A program made the translations under genes and the position numbers. Under the pieces are notes generated by a model. The model was not told where the DNA came from. It made no database searches and saw only the letters and a list, made by a program, of their open reading frames with translations. From Tubulanus polymorphus (lineage: Eukaryota; Nemertea; Palaeonemertea; Tubulaniformes; Tubulanidae), in NCBI RefSeq assembly GCF_964204645.1, contig NC_134030.1:7128278-7192277 (forward strand): a stretch of 64,000 nt of DNA, in the 5' to 3' direction. Within the stretch, counting starts at the first letter, position 1, and the number at the start of each line of letters is the position of its first letter. Shown here piece by piece: positions 38,522 to 51,100 of the stretch.

Positions 38522-39040
38522 ACATCTCCGATTTAGAAAAAAAAACTATTTATTTATTCATTATCTCCTATAAACTAGACACTGATTATGAAAATAAAAA
38601 ACAATAAACGTTTTACATCTTGTTACTGCTTTTATTTGTATATGGGCCTACATTGGAATTTAGTATGCGCATTCATGTGAATCAAACACTTCATCATTTC
38701 ACATTCGCGAGCGAGAAGCTCTCGTCATGAAGTCGAGTATACCCAACCATAGAACTCAAATAAAATGATGATTTCAGTTCTATGACCCAACAATGCATTT
38801 GCGTACAATATTATGGATATTACGCACCCCGGCAGTCGTGGAAACTATAAATCATATGAAACACGTAGATTGAAAAGAAACCTTAACAAATTGAAAAGAA
38901 AAAATGTTCTTCTGTGTGTGTACAGTTATGATATCAATGTAAAGGGGAAGAATTTCACTTTCAACGCGCTCTAAAAGAAACCAGAACCCCAGAAAACAGG
39001 GAGCAGTGGATTCTGCGTCCACATCCGCTCTCGACTTTGT
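38522..39040. pseudogene. Relic junction of lost channel copies
   Basis: Bases 38522-38536 read ACATCTCCGATTTAG on the plus strand, the last five codons (TSPI-stop) of a channel like F. The next ~150 bp match the 3' flanks of channels C and F, so this is the end of a plus-strand copy whose body is missing. From about 38695 to 39040 the DNA instead matches intron 1 of channels A and B in minus-gene orientation (TCACATTCGCGAGCG, ATCAATGTAAAGGGGA, CAGGGAGCAGTGGATT). Two pieces of opposite orientation are thus fused, most simply the scar of a deleted copy or a foldback breakpoint. Confidence 0.6.
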
Positions 39041-39526
39041 ATATAGTATACCACGAGGTTGTCTACTTGCGGATGGCTGTATGGAATAAATTTGATGTAG
39101 CTATATATAGACAATGTACGTGCGGACGTATTTTGTAAGAGTTGAAATGTTTACAAACGATGTACTTCGTCGTATTTGCACTTGTACTCAATACCGACTG
39201 TTGTAAAATGAATATTCTGTGCATAAAATTTTGTTTCTGGAAAAATAAAGACCGGAATAATTTAGAATTAACTAAGAAGAAATCAATGATTAATGTATTA
39301 CTACAAGGCTCATGAGTCCAATGTCCGCTGCAGTGATTTATTGCCCAGTTTCCAATAGTTTTTTGAACGGTCAGGATTTTTACCCATATTTGGCTCTTAG
39401 ACTTTCTAAGCTACATTACGCAAATGTGTAATAATGATAAAAACGATGCGTACTTCAGGATTGGAATAATGTGTAGTTATTTTGTTATTTCTTTTATTTC
39501 TATTTTTTTAAATTTACTTTATTTTT

Positions 39527-39740
39527 CATGTACATGTACATGTACATTATATATGAAAATAAACAGAATATAAAGGTTTGGTACCCAGCCCTAATTTAGA
39601 CTTATAAGTCACTTTATACTAACGCATGACATAATATTACAAATATACACATCTGCACATGTATATGCATATAAACATGCATATATACATACGTACACAT
39701 GCATACATACACATACACATACACACACATGTATAAAGAT
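39527..39740. repeat. Simple-sequence tract
   Basis: TGTACA repeats (39527-39551), followed after about 90 bp by a degenerate ACATAC/ACATGT dinucleotide-rich tract (39645-39735). They lie just 3' of the LINE fragment on its coding strand and may be its tail or a slippage product. Confidence 0.6.
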
Positions 39741-39761
39741 ATTTCTACAAAAAATAAATGG

Positions 39762-40870
39762 TTACAAAATTGGGTTCAAAAGCAAATTTCTTTTTGACCA
39801 TGCAGCAAGGAGAAAGTTGGAGAGTAAAATTTGATGACTAGACATAATTTGTATGAATTTAAACTGTTTGTCCAGATTTTCAAAACAAGAGTCAATATCT
39901 TTAAATTCATTCAATAAAACAGATCTATGGGATTCAAATTTAGGGCAATCCATGACAAAATGAAATTCGCTTTCTAGCTTGTTTTCACTACAAAAAGGAC
40001 AGATTCTATCCTCGAGCCTCATATAACGGTATCGTCCAATTTCGATCTGTAGACCCAGGGTGCCGCTTCTGATTTGAGCCAGTAGCGATCTCTTATATCT
40101 AGATAGGTTTGATGTAATATAAGGTTTGGGGGAAAGATTCTCCTTAACTGTCCTGTAAGTTCTTAACTTTGGTTTGGTGTTTAGTGATATTTTCCAAGCA
40201 TCCTTATATACGGTAAAAATGTCAGAGTCATCTATTGTTATATGCACCAGATCCGTGAAGTTAATTACACAATTTAGAGGGGTACATATTCTATTGAAAA
40301 ATCGTCTACACAATGTATCAACATTGCTATTTTCATAGGTTAGTAGATATTTGAGAAACATTTGCTTAGTTATTCTTGTATTTGGCATAGATATTATTCG
40401 ATTTGATGTTTGAAACGTTTATATTTACATGGCAACCACCCCATATCCCCATATAGAAAAGGTAACGGCGTTAACGGATTTACTCCTAAACATATCTACA
40501 GGCTCTATACTGCACGCGCTCAACCATATCGGACTCTTACGATCCCCAAATCTCAGCTCCATAACTAATGACTGGATGTTTCAAATAATCTAGTTTTATA
40601 ACCAATGTTTTAGATCTGTTTAAATTTACTTATAATTCTACCAAGAGCCTTTCCACCAGCAGATGCTAGTCGTTCACAGTGCAATTTGAAAATCAAATTG
40701 GAATCTAAATATACTCCTAAATGTTTATAAGATTCGACCTTGTTTATTTCTGGGTTATTTCAGTTAAAAACAAAGTTTGTTATTTTCTTCCGATGTTGCC
40801 TAAAATGTACGATGTTGGTTTTTCCTGTGTTTTTTTCGAGCGAGCCTAGTTATGATGGACTCAGGACTAT
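39762..40870 (-). mobile_element. Decayed LINE reverse-transcriptase tail
   Basis: The open frame at 39762-40388 encodes the usual LINE C-terminus (LLAQIRSGTLGLQIEIGRYR, then a C-x2-C...H-x4-C motif ICPFCS...HFVMDC). Further upstream, other frames still read NKVESYKHLGVYLDS and HPVISYGAEIWG, typical of the RT thumb/connection region, but separated by stops and shifts. It differs from the LINE tail at 24.9-26.0 kb, so two families or subfamilies are present. Confidence 0.75.
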
Positions 40871-41082
40871 ATACCTTAAGTCTCGGTGAATAAATGAATA
40901 AATGGAATGATATGGAATAAAATAATATTACTTAGAATAAATTACAATACATTTTTCTTCATTTCATACGCTGTATTGTAATAACATTTGAATAAATTAC
41001 AATTAATTATTCTTTTTTAAACCTAATTCAAAACCGTGGAACTGAACCCTGGGTCCAGGGTTAGTTGTTTTATATTGGCCTT

Positions 41083-41140
41083 GTTTTGTAACCATAACAG
41101 TAACTAACCGCAGCTGAGAGAATGTACCAGCCAATCATGA
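41083..41140 (+). promoter_or_regulatory. Conserved upstream block of channel F
   Basis: GTAACCATAACAGTAAC, CGCAGCTGAGAGAATG and AGCCAATCAT lie 75-130 bp before the ATG, in the same order as upstream of A to E on the other strand. Candidate promoter or 5' UTR element. An in-frame TGA at 41138 rules out the upstream ATG that is open in A and B. Confidence 0.45.
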
Positions 41141-41215
41141 CTTTACCATTACCGGTGGCAGCGCCTCTTCGTCCTCTGGACTGCTGTCAGAAATCGTTTT
41201 CTTTTAATACGGATT

Positions 41216-44200
41216 ATGACGATGACAGATTCGAAAAAGGTAGCGATTCAAATCGAAGACAAACAAACTTTTAAAGAAGCGCTTTCCGACTTCTCCAATG
41301 ACACGGCATTTCACGGGGTTAGATACATAGGACACTCTCCAACTGTCACCATCAGGTAAGCGTACTCTATTTTTCCATGAGATGATTAAATTACAAAAAG
41401 ATCATATTCACTTTTGTCAAACAACAGTACTTCAAATTGACTAGTTCTTATGAGTAAAATCTTGTTTTCATCGATATGAAAATGTTGTTCCAATTGTTTC
41501 ATCGAACACGTTTTAAACAATTTTCCGTAATATTCCATCAAAACACATTGAAACCCCAAATTTTTCTCACGACGTGTGCCCATCTTGGAGATTTACCAGT
41601 AATGTTAGCATACTTTTATTGCATTTTCCAAGATTTTTAGGTTCTTATAAGAATCATTTTGCTGGATCAGAATATTCTTACCTTTTGATGAGTTAAATGT
41701 TCCTTGGAGCCTAACATTAGATTCTATCAAGGGGCAATTACTTACTGCGGATCTTTATTTTGATATACACCGGTTATTTACACACGGGTCATAACTCAAC
41801 TTTTTATTTCACCAGTTATCCAGCGTCTTATTTCACAGTATCCACCCTCTCGGATATTTTCTTGATTTGCCAAAAACTTACTTTTTCTAGTTCGATTCTA
41901 ATCATTGTGCCTGAATATGTTGACATGGCTACGGGAAATGAAATTCTTCCTCTTTACATTGGTATCGTAACTGTAAACATATTAAAGAACATTTTTCTTT
42001 TTGATTTGATAAAAATTTATTTTGATCTACGTATTTCATAGAATTATAGTCCTCCCCGGCTGCCGGGGTGCGTAATATCCATGATATTGCACGTATATGC
42101 ATTGTTGGGTCATAGAACTCAAAAATCATCACTTGATTTCATTTCTATTGTTGGGTAGACTCGACACGACGAGAGCTTCTCGTTAGCGAATGTGAAATGA
42201 ATAAGTCATATCTACTGTATTTTGCACCTTCATTTTCCCAACATTTTGTCATTTATTTGATTGAGTAGAACTTGATTTTTTCTACGTACATGGATTTTGA
42301 AATAGCTTTATATAAGCTTTATATACGTAGCCGTCGTAGTTACTCGTTGTCGCCTAAGATAATACGGTGGTGTAAATGAACCGTACAAACGTGACACCCA
42401 GATTATTAAGATGCTACAAGGTTCCAGGCTTCATAAGAAATAAGCACACCCGGTCGTCAGGTTGGCCAAGTGTTCAACCTCAAATTGAATGCGGTAACTT
42501 CAACCAAAATGTGGACGTGTAGCAAAATTAAGACGCTTAAACTCATGGGCCAAAACGTCGTGCTCTGGGGTATAGGTAATGTAAAGCAAAAGCAGCAATG
42601 AATTGTGTTAATAGATTTTGTGAACATAAGGATATGTCCTGCTACGTACAATTCGTCATATACATATACGAATTATGTTTGGAAACTTTTAAAGTTTTAA
42701 CAGTATTAAAAAACAACGATTATTCAAAATGGACCCTTCAGCAGAGAGCACTACCTATTCTATGCCAACTTATTGAAGCAACTTTTGAACCAGGAAAGCA
42801 CTATTTGTAAACTGAAATATTCAATAGTCGGTCTTATTAATTTGTTAATTTGGTAAGCCAATACAACAATTAATCAAAGGGGCGTTCGTGGGCACGCACT
42901 GAAATTACTAGCACGTACTTGAACGTATGATGACGACATTGATATCTTTTCAAACGGTCAAACTAATTTCAAATTTGTTGCTTCTAAATAATCATAGCAT
43001 TGCATACAATGTACGAGGTAATGCGAATCAACCATCATACAATACAAAATACAGAAAGCCGTAGAGAATGAAAGGTTGACTGATAATTAAAACCAGTACA
43101 AATGTGTTTAATGATCAAACATATGACGCTCTAAAAGTAAACAGCGGCTTTTAAAAACACATTTGCACACATTAACGACACACCAGAGACCAACGTGCAT
43201 CAAATGAATGCAATTTTTGTTTTAAAATCTGTCAAAATAGACATTTCATTACGCGCGCGCGCATGAAATACTCAGCTCTACAACATAAGTGCCAATTGAG
43301 AAGGCAATCACCTTGTTCTAATTTCTGGCTTAAAGTCACGGTATTCTTGAGCCATTAAAGGTAGTTAAGCAACTATACGCTAGTTAGTCTTTTTTTTAAT
43401 GTGGGTGATATTTCACAAAATCGAAAATTAAATTTGATATTAGTTATTACAAAAGCAAGAGGATTAGGCTCGTCGGTCTCATTTTCACAATAAGTTTACC
43501 CCGGATTATAAACTAAAGTAATCATTTATTGCAATTTAACCTCACTTATATACTCTCTGAAGTTATACTCTCTCTGAAACAACAAATAGATTTGCTGTAC
43601 ATGTTTTGAAGTTGGATAGATATTTCCTCTGTTAAAAATCCTAAGTTTAGAAATTAAGCTTTCATGCCACAAACAGAGTCGAATGCTTTTTTTCAGGTAT
43701 TTGAAGCAAGAATGTAAATTCATATCAGCTTACAGTTATTTATCGTTTATTCGTTTTAGTGTTAATAAATGATAAGTCGTGATCCACGATAAAACGAAAC
43801 GGTTTAGTGACATCTTCTGTTATATTCTAGATGTATTTGGTTGTTATTGTTTTTGGGTATGACGAGCGCGTTTATCTACCAGGTGCACGACCGAGTCAAA
43901 TATTACATTTCATGGCCGGTTACCGTGGATATATCTCTCGAAAACAATCGAGGTCACATACCATTCCCGGCAGTTACCATCTGCAACACAAACACTTTCA
44001 GGTATTTCAGTCAAGCAACATTGAGAATAAGCCAAAATAGTCTAAAGATTAAGCAGGTATTCTATTTAGGATGACTTTCCGTTCAAAAGATTTTAAGTCT
44101 AGTCTAGTCTAGTCTTATGTTTGATCTTTAGATTATCTGATGTATATAAAGACGGCTTATTCAAGTCAATCGATGGTTTCTACCGCGAGAACGTGAGACC

Positions 44201-47200
44201 AATTACACCAAAAACTGGAAATATGTTGACAAACATAAGTATGTCAATTACTCAAAACATTTCGATGACTGGAAATAATTCGATGGAAGACGCCCTAAAG
44301 AATATTGATATGCGGACACTGATATTGAAATATGGCCATCGTTTGAACGATACCGTGAAATCGTAAGTTAAATTGATGTAGTTTGAACTAACTATCTGAT
44401 GATTGTCAAATAATGATGATTACGTGTAAATTCGTTATCATTTTTCAAGCGCGAACTTCCAATCAGAGACACTGACAATGGCTAACCTGACAACTGTGTT
44501 GACTGACTACGGTCAATGCTTCGGGTTTAACCACGATACGACGAAAGACATTTACAGCCAAGGGACTGGTAAGAGTTGACAAGTTAATTATCTTGAATTT
44601 CCCTTCCTTGAATGAAACGTGTATTCAGTATAATCTAAGGAAATCTTTACTTCAATACAGGAGCGGCATATGGCTTGAACCTGTTGATCAACTTAGAACA
44701 GTACCAGGACATGGAAGGAGAACACAAATCTGCCGGACTTAAAGTTCTAGTTCACGATAAATATCAAGGGATTCGTATGAAAGATTTGTCGTTATCTGTA
44801 CCACCGTCGATGAGTGCATTTATCGATGTTCGAGCTAAAAGGGTAAATTGTAGAGCTAGAATATCTGTGTACATTAAACACTTTTATTTTCTTTTCGAAT
44901 TATCACAATTGTGAATAATCGAGGAAGGATATGCTTATAATTTCACATTAGCAATGATAAATCCCTTTCAGAATACTTTTGTTTTTAAGAAAAAAAGTGT
45001 TTAATCAGCTTCCTGTAAAGAAGTTTGTGATCTTTCCACTCAAAAAAAAATTAATTTATGTCTATTCGGTTTCATTTCAGACGACCGAATTGCAAGATCC
45101 GTACGGAATGTGCATAGAAAACGCCCAAAGACAAAGTATGTGTCAACATAACTGCTATATACGGGTGACGTCATCAATATGCAAATGCCTGCCGTTCTAT
45201 GCCGAAGATAATACCGCAGGTCTATCATATTGTACTTTAAAACAACACAGAGATTGCTACCAACTACAACTCGGTAAGGGAAATGGGCGTTCTGCATGAC
45301 AATAGCCGCTGTTCAATTATTCTGATTATTATACATAATCGTCGTTTTATTCCAAAGCGAAAATGCGTCGAAATCAAACAGTTTGCGGCACTAGTGAATG
45401 TCCACCACCTTGTCAACAACTGACGTACGATTCACGAATCAGTTATGCGGCTCTGTCGACGAGCATGGCGCAGGAAATGGCACAGAAGGAAAAAAACAAC
45501 CTGGACATGTTAGAAGATTACAAAATGGCCAGAGTAACTCTATACAATGCTGATTCACACCTCGAGGATGCGAGCTTTAATGCGGTTTTCAATTTTGTTT
45601 CGTCACTACAAAAATCTGAAATGGCTATAAAAAACGTTAGCGAATATCTGGATAATCAAGACAAAATCATCTATTCCGATAAACTCTACGTCGCAAAAAA
45701 GCTCAAAGAAATGTCAATGTCTGTTCGAGCGGAGAAAGGGAATTATTTACGCTATACCGACATGGAAAAAATCTCCACGATAGTTATTCCGGGTTTGTTA
45801 AACTTTAAAACGGCCCTTAACGAGACCCTAATTTCAGATTTCAAAGCCATAAACGATTTCCTAGCAAACTCGTCCGTTGTATCACACATGAATTTTCAAG
45901 AAGCGTTTTCAAACGTTGCTTTCGTATACAAAAATATGCTTCACACGGCCATATCGACTCGGCTAGCCTTTCAGAATTTATACGCCAATTTCAAAGAATA
46001 TACAACTTTCGTGAAGTCATTGATCGATTTTCCAATGATGATTGGTCACATTATAAAGTTTCAAAAATCATGTGACACATTGATTACTGCCTGCAATGAT
46101 TCTAAGGCAACGTTTCGCGATTTTGGCAATAGTCAATCAAGACGGGACTGGGACAATTTCTACAATCTAACCGGTCTGATTCCTGGCATCATCGATGAAT
46201 TCGAAAAGTCTGCGTTTGATCTGAAAACCAAATTGACTAATGTTGTTTATGAATTTGATGATCTTGAGAATTCATTGGAGACCTGCAAAAAAGAGCTATT
46301 CAACTTGTATTTGAAATACATTACGATCTTATATGAAAACATTATCAGCGCACCTATGAAATATGGTGCTACTAAACGGATGATTTTCCCTACACCAATT
46401 AACATAGTAACATTGATCGAAGACATTGGAAAAATAAAGGCGAATGTCACTCGACGGCTTAAAACAATGATCACGCAGAAACAGATTTCTGTGGCAGAAT
46501 TAAATTCTTTGATGCACGATAATAAAAACCTACTGGAGAAGTTCCCGCTAGATCTACAAACGTTCAAGGATAATTCGTTAAAAGTGATATCCTCGGTCGT
46601 TAAAGATATGGACAAGGATAGCCAACCTTCAAGAGACTTCATCGGAAAGATGCTTAGTTATGATATTCCTGTTGAGACTAGAACATCATTGGAGAAAATT
46701 AAGAAAAAACTGCAGTACATCGTCGACGAAAATAATGAGCTTACCAGAACTATGAAACAATATCGCGATGCGCAAGCTGAATTGACGCTTGCAACCTCAC
46801 TATTAAACGGTCATATGACAAAGTATCGGAACAGCATTGTCATTGGTGAAGACTTTGTAGTGTTAGTATTCGTGTTTTTAATTTTTCTACAAGCTGATTT
46901 CGGTGCCCATTTCGTTACTACGCTTGATCTTTTATGGCTTTTATTTTCAGAAATAATTACGTATACGTTTCAGTCTACTTCAGAACACTGAGTTTGGAGA
47001 CGTTGAAAAAGTCGAAAGGATATCTGTGGTTTTCGTTAGTTTGTAAGTAAATGAAATTGATCGATTGAATGTTAAGTCATGTAATAGGAGCTCGTATAGC
47101 TTGATGTCGTGTGAGTTCTTACTGTGACTTAACTTACGCTTCAAAGGATGCATTGAATCTCCGTTCTGATTGCTGTTTGTCGAGTCCGGAGCATAAATCG

Positions 47201-47553
47201 CTTCAGAATATACAGCCGAAGAGATTGTATACCCACGCTGTTGATAACTTGTTACATACCTGTATATAGGAGATCATAATATCGCCAATTCTGTGACATT
47301 TGTTTCTCATTCTTGTCTTTTAGGTGATATAGGTGGTTCTGCCGGGCTTTATTTAGGCGCATCTTTATTGGCTATTGCCGAGGTCATCTGGTTTTTCGGA
47401 TCTCAACTCGTGTACCGCTTGAAGCGGCTGCACCGTGTGCGAGCTGATAAACAAGAGGAACAATATGGCGTTGCCGACACGAAAAGCGGATCTGGAGCGA
47501 ATCGATTTTGTACAAATCGAAATAGTATCAATACCATCACATCTCCAATTTAG
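41216..47553 (+). CDS. DEG/ENaC-family channel F with giant thumb insertion
   Basis: The only plus-strand channel. Exons: 41216-41355, 43831-44001, 44132-44362, 44450-44568, 44661-44842, 45081-45273, 45358-46861, 46951-47042, 47324-47553, total 953 residues, same length as A. His-Gly gate motif at residues 33-34, TM1 about 48-65, FPAVTICN 92-99, N-glycosylation-rich finger segment in exon 3, cysteine-rich exon 6, ECPPPC 359-364, helical insertion about 392-835, pre-TM2 strand NNYVYVSVYF from 848, DIGGSAGLYLGAS 879-891 with TM2, basic RLKRL stretch and C-terminal TSPI. In ASIC1 the gap from the last Cys of the CxxPC motif to the DIGG motif is roughly 75 residues; here it is about 515. GPCR-2 follows 585 bp downstream on the same strand. 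Confidence 0.9.
45450..46850 (+). other. Thumb-insertion domain (part of channel F exon 7)
   Basis: This stretch encodes about 440 residues after a helix (SYAALSTSMAQEMAQKE) that lines up with thumb helix alpha-5 of ASIC channels. The composition is strongly helical, with heptad-like spacing of Leu/Ile/Phe and many Lys, Glu, Asp and Asn. There is one conserved Cys pair (SCDTLITAC) and several conserved N-glycosylation sequons (e.g. NETL, NSSV, NDSK, NLTG, NVTR), consistent with an extracellular position. There is no membrane segment. The same domain occurs in the other five channels at 4997-6500, 12381-13884, 20463-21966, 27424-28921 and 33954-35451. I recognise no named domain in it. Confidence 0.75.
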
Positions 47554-48138
47554 AAAAGGAGCGAAACGCAACCAATTCTTTTAGTGATTCATTATCTCCC
47601 AATAAACTGAAATATTTCACAACAAACGATATTGTTGCTGTAAATCATTGCGTTGGAATTTAATATGCGCATTCATATATCTTTTAGATACATGAAATTA
47701 TGTCATGACTTCACTTGTTTATCATCCGGGAAAGGGGATGATGTTTCGGATAAAGTAGGACGCAAACGGCTCTCGATAAGAAATCGGTTTTCATGGACGG
47801 ATCTACAAAAGAGCTTAAGATTCATTCTAGTAGAATCTATACTTATACGAACAAAATAGTTCATCTAATTCTTGCGGAGCATAATGTTTTCTTAACTTAC
47901 ATTGAAATCGCCTGTGAATAATTCAATGATACAGTATAATATAATGGTGGTAAAAACCATTTATCTTAATGTACAATTTCTATTATATAGTATTAAAGAT
48001 GATGCATCTTGCCCGTAAGATAAAGCTAGATGCTAATTTAATTTGTTCAATGTTTATATACATGTTTGCTTGATTATTTCGAAGCGACGATTCATCGGAT
48101 ATACACAATATCAGCGCGAGGAAGATATCATCTCCGCC
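47554..48138. other. Spacer between channel F and GPCR-2
   Basis: Mirror image of the A/GPCR-1 spacer. It holds the 3' flank of channel F (TTCATTATCTCCCAATAAACTG near 47587) and the receptor upstream region (47860-48138), including the AGATGCATCTTGCCCGTAAGATAAAGC stretch region shared with 3590-3620. Confidence 0.55.
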
Positions 48139-51100
48139 ATGTTTGATATACCGATTCATTTGATGTGTTTTTACATGTTATTCCCATCAACCGCAGCTAC
48201 GGCTACAGGTGAGTGAACATCGTCGTCCGACTCGATTATAGTTCCACATCGAACGTGGAATGATCATCAGCCAGCTTTTGACGTTGTGTTGTCTGATGTT
48301 ATATCCTACATTTTCACCTTTCTTCGGCTCTTATCACTACTGCGATTCTCTCACATTATATGTTACGTATATAACGTTGTACGATTTTAACAATTGCCGA
48401 AAAACGTGTTTTGTCGTTGTTTTTGCTTGTTATGGATTTAGCAATAGAACTACTAAAATTTCAGTGATACAAGTTTTTTTACTTTGATTTCACAAGCTAT
48501 GCATGCGTAAAATTCTATATACTGGTGACTCAGTTGAATACATGAAGCCCACTGTACCAAAGGCATTCATTCATCTTCAAGAGTGATATTTTCTCGCGAT
48601 GTTCTTCTTATGGTGATAGCTATATGCGTGCACTGGGCCTAAAAATGATGATAAGGCCTCCCGTGTGAATGCTTCTATAAATACGTAATTTACCTTCGAA
48701 AATAAATTGCTATCAAAATTTGCTTTTCAGGAATGAGTGAAAATCGCACAGCGATCACGAGTCCGCAGTGCGCGAGGTCAGACTGTGAATGTGGAAGAAA
48801 AACGACAGTTTGTTCGTGTGAAGAAACGTGCGTCAAGATGGGAATTTGTTGCAAGAGTTATGCCACGAGTTGTGCCACTAACACGACCACGGCAACACCA
48901 TTTCCGTCGTCCTTCGTAAATTATGTCCTATGCAGCTCATTTCAAGTCTCCTATTTCAGTAACACTAATCTAGGGAACTATTGGTCAGTTTCGCGGTGTC
49001 CGCCCGAAAGTAATCGGTTTGATTCATCGATCAAACGACGGTGTGAACACCCGGTCGAAATCGGCTGGAATTCATCGATCAACGATTTAGTCGAGTATAC
49101 GCCAGTTTTCTACGACGATCTTCTCTTTCGTAATTATTTTTGCCTTCGCTGCCACGTGGAAGACATCGACTCTAACACCTTGACACCGGTCCATATACGC
49201 TTTCATTCTCTGGACCAGAAAACGAAATCGCTCTCTCTACGCGACGATGGTCGCCTTTTAGAGAGGTTACGCGTTGGTTCGTATGTGCCAAAAATTGAGT
49301 GGAAATACTCCCCAAACCACGAAATACAATGTTTTGATCCGATGAATAAGAAACAGATCGTAGAATGCCTCGATTCCAAGAGCCGTTGGTACACGACGTG
49401 TCAAAGCTACGTGGAGCCCATTCACATTAAAAACAAAAATAACCTGGTCTTTAAAAAAAAACACTGTGCCATCTGTAACGGCTACGAACGTAGTGACTTC
49501 GGATGTGCTTTCTCGAGGGGTTTTTGGATAAATTATGAAAGGCCTGTTTTATCCGTTCTATTCGATTTATCCCGACCGATGTTGATAGAGACTCAACTGA
49601 TTGATTCGAACACCAATCGTCTCGTTCAAAAGTTACCGAATTGCCAAACGCCGGGAACAGTCTATAATGCACTGAACGGTCAGTGTTCAGACGTCGAAGA
49701 ATATAAAGAGCAATTTCCCTCGGTGGAGCCTAGACGCCTGATTCATGTCGAATTATCCGCTTCGTTTAATTGCGCATCCGATGTCACTGCAATCATTTGG
49801 TTGACGGATAAGATGAAGGATTTCTTTTTCGAATCGTTTAAAGCGAATTTAAAAAACCTATCGATATCAACTCGGATCGATGAGAATTGCTGTTCATTTT
49901 CGATTGACCTGTCATCGGCCTTTTATACCGAAACGACTGAGAAAAATCTGCTCGACAGAATGACCGGTGCCGTCAATGCATCGAATGCTTGCTGTAGATT
50001 TGACGATTCAAAGTTTGAATTACGAGTTAGGAATCATCGTTACGCGGACCTGAAAGGATGTCCACCAGAGAAAGTAATCGAGCTCGTTGATGATACGAGT
50101 TACACGATCCTAGATCAACAAGGCATCGAATACGTGACGTTCGTTTCAGCTACTAACGCCACCAAGCGGCGTACCCAGTGGCTACCCCTACGTAAAACAT
50201 CGGGCGTATTTCTGGAATATGTCGTTCGACGTGGGGAAGTTCCGCAAAGATACTTGACTATTTGTGACAATCGATGCGATTCAGAGGTTATTTTCAGTCG
50301 AGAATTCCTTCTTTCGACCGAGCAGAAACACCGACTGACGACCGCTGATGGTTTAGACGTACTGTTGAGTCCTTTCCAGTTTCATTTAGCAGGAAATTCC
50401 GTCATCGTTTGTTTCGATACGATCAATTTGACGAAGGATTTCGATACGGACGTTGAAGAGATGATAACTGTTGTAACAAGTGCGTTATCACTGATCGGAC
50501 TGGCAGTTCTGCTCTTAACCTACACGGTGTTTCGATCGCTCCGATCTTTACCGGGTATAAATCTCATGCACATGTCAGCATCGTTATTTTTGGTCATGCT
50601 TTTATTCAACACCGTCGTATTTCAGTCATCGGTACTATCTCGTCCGGTGCTCTGCGCAGTAATCGGCATGTTAGTTCACTATCTGTGGCTCGTCGTGTTC
50701 TTTTGGTCGAACGTAATTGGTTACGACACATACCGCACGTTCGCTACACCGGCCGGAATCGAGACAGGGACCCGCGCCGACCGGATGACTCGTCTACGGG
50801 GTTACTGCGCGTATGCGTGGTTCATGCCAGCTGTTCTCGTCGGTAGCTGCATCGCGATCGCGTACACGCTTCCGCATATCGGTTTCGTGTACGCTAACGC
50901 TCACGTATGTTGGATTTCTAACTATACGCAGCTTCTGTACACATTTCTCGTTCCTATCGCCGTCATATGCGCGGCTAATTTAACTTTCTTCGTTCTGACC
51001 ATTCAATCGATCTGTCGCGCGAGAAAGGAGTCGGAAATGACAAGAAATACAAGACGACCCGATCGTAATTTTATCCTCATAACAAAGTTGTCTTTGATAA

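Noticed and set aside
39762-40388. Functional host gene from the long open frame
   Set aside because: The sequence is a LINE C-terminus, and its upstream RT region is broken by stops and frame shifts.
43831-44040. Alternative-frame protein over channel F exon 2
   Set aside because: It is a shadow of TM1 exon coding. The channel frame carries the family motif and matches five paralogues.
48260-48487. Identical ~75-codon frame in both receptor introns (also 2666-2899)
   Set aside because: It lies wholly inside the intron, and its identity is explained by the near-identical intron copying. The diverged third segment in GPCR-1 (2905-3370) does not keep it open.
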